Shown piece after piece: positions 5,739 to 5,821 of a DNA stretch of 5,821 nucleotides. Position 1 is the stretch's first letter, and the number at the start of each line of letters is the position of its first letter. Both the position numbers and the translations under genes were made by a program. Below the pieces are notes generated by a model. It did no database searches. It was not told where the DNA came from and saw only the letters and a program-made list of their open reading frames with translations. The DNA is taken from contig CAIUQW010000219.1 of the NCBI GenBank assembly GCA_903901395.1, positions 1 to 5,821 of the forward strand, written 5' to 3'. This DNA is from an uncultured Chlorobiales bacterium (GTDB lineage: Bacteria > Bacteroidota > Chlorobiia > Chlorobiales > Chlorobiaceae).

Positions 5739-5821
5739 ATCGAGTCATGAGAGGCCGGGTCGCCCATCTTATGCGTACAATAGAGTAGTGACTGCCGTTC
5801 TGTCAGCAGTGTTCCGGAAAC
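5739..5821. other. Intergenic right edge, no supported gene
   Basis: I see no coding frame here: the longest start-to-stop on the plus strand from ATG 5748 is 13 codons. CTGCCGTT at 5792-5799 repeats the left arm of the preceding hairpin. ACTGC (5791-5795) and GCAGT (5806-5810) could form a weak 5-bp stem, and TTCCGGAA (5812-5819) is a short perfect palindrome. A TACAAT hexamer at 5776-5781 lacks a matching -35 box. Confidence 0.5.

Noticed and set aside
5776..5781. TACAAT as a -10 box for a gene beyond the right edge
   Set aside because: There is no -35 at 16-18 bases and no correctly spaced TG extension, and the downstream gene is not visible.
5748..5789. 13-codon ORF near the right edge
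   Set aside because: It is too short, with no ribosome binding site and no motif.

Overview
The window reads as a stretch of ordinary chromosome from a green sulfur bacterium (Chlorobiaceae, Chlorobium/Chlorobaculum type). The main reason is that the adenine phosphoribosyltransferase, the Era N-terminus and the MtaB protein closely resemble what I remember of proteins from that family. This is recognition from memory, not a database search. Base composition is moderate, rising towards the right end. Several genes lack a clear Shine-Dalgarno sequence, so some starts were set by homology and promoter position.

Layout from left to right. The left edge holds the first ~50 codons of era (minus strand, running out of the window). 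It is divergent from rodA (plus strand), which encodes the SEDS glycan polymerase of cell elongation. rodA converges on a small minus-strand gene, and a perfect 12-bp hairpin close to the rodA stop probably ends transcription from both sides. The small gene encodes a ~151-residue protein with an N-terminal coiled coil, an Ala/Pro-rich linker and a probable winged-helix C-terminus; I do not recognise it beyond that. It has a plausible sigma70-type promoter backed by an A/T tract resembling an UP element. That tract lies in the AT-rich gap shared with the divergent mtaB.

The right part is three plus-strand genes in close order, probably co-transcribed: mtaB (tRNA t6A37 methylthiotransferase), apt (adenine phosphoribosyltransferase) and a ~484-residue membrane protein of the ion-transporter superfamily, of the 'putative citrate transporter / sodium:proton antiporter' type. 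A 93-base gap between mtaB and apt holds a stable hairpin and a possible TTG-started small ORF overlapping both neighbours. The last 120 bases contain a 9-bp hairpin without a T-tract and no gene I can support.

The genes are housekeeping (ribosome assembly and cell cycle, wall elongation, tRNA modification, purine salvage, ion transport) and do not form one pathway. I found no mobile element, CRISPR array, tRNA or rRNA. I do not see a new multi-gene system. The best candidates for something undescribed are the coiled-coil/winged-helix protein, the era leader region and the mtaB-apt junction.
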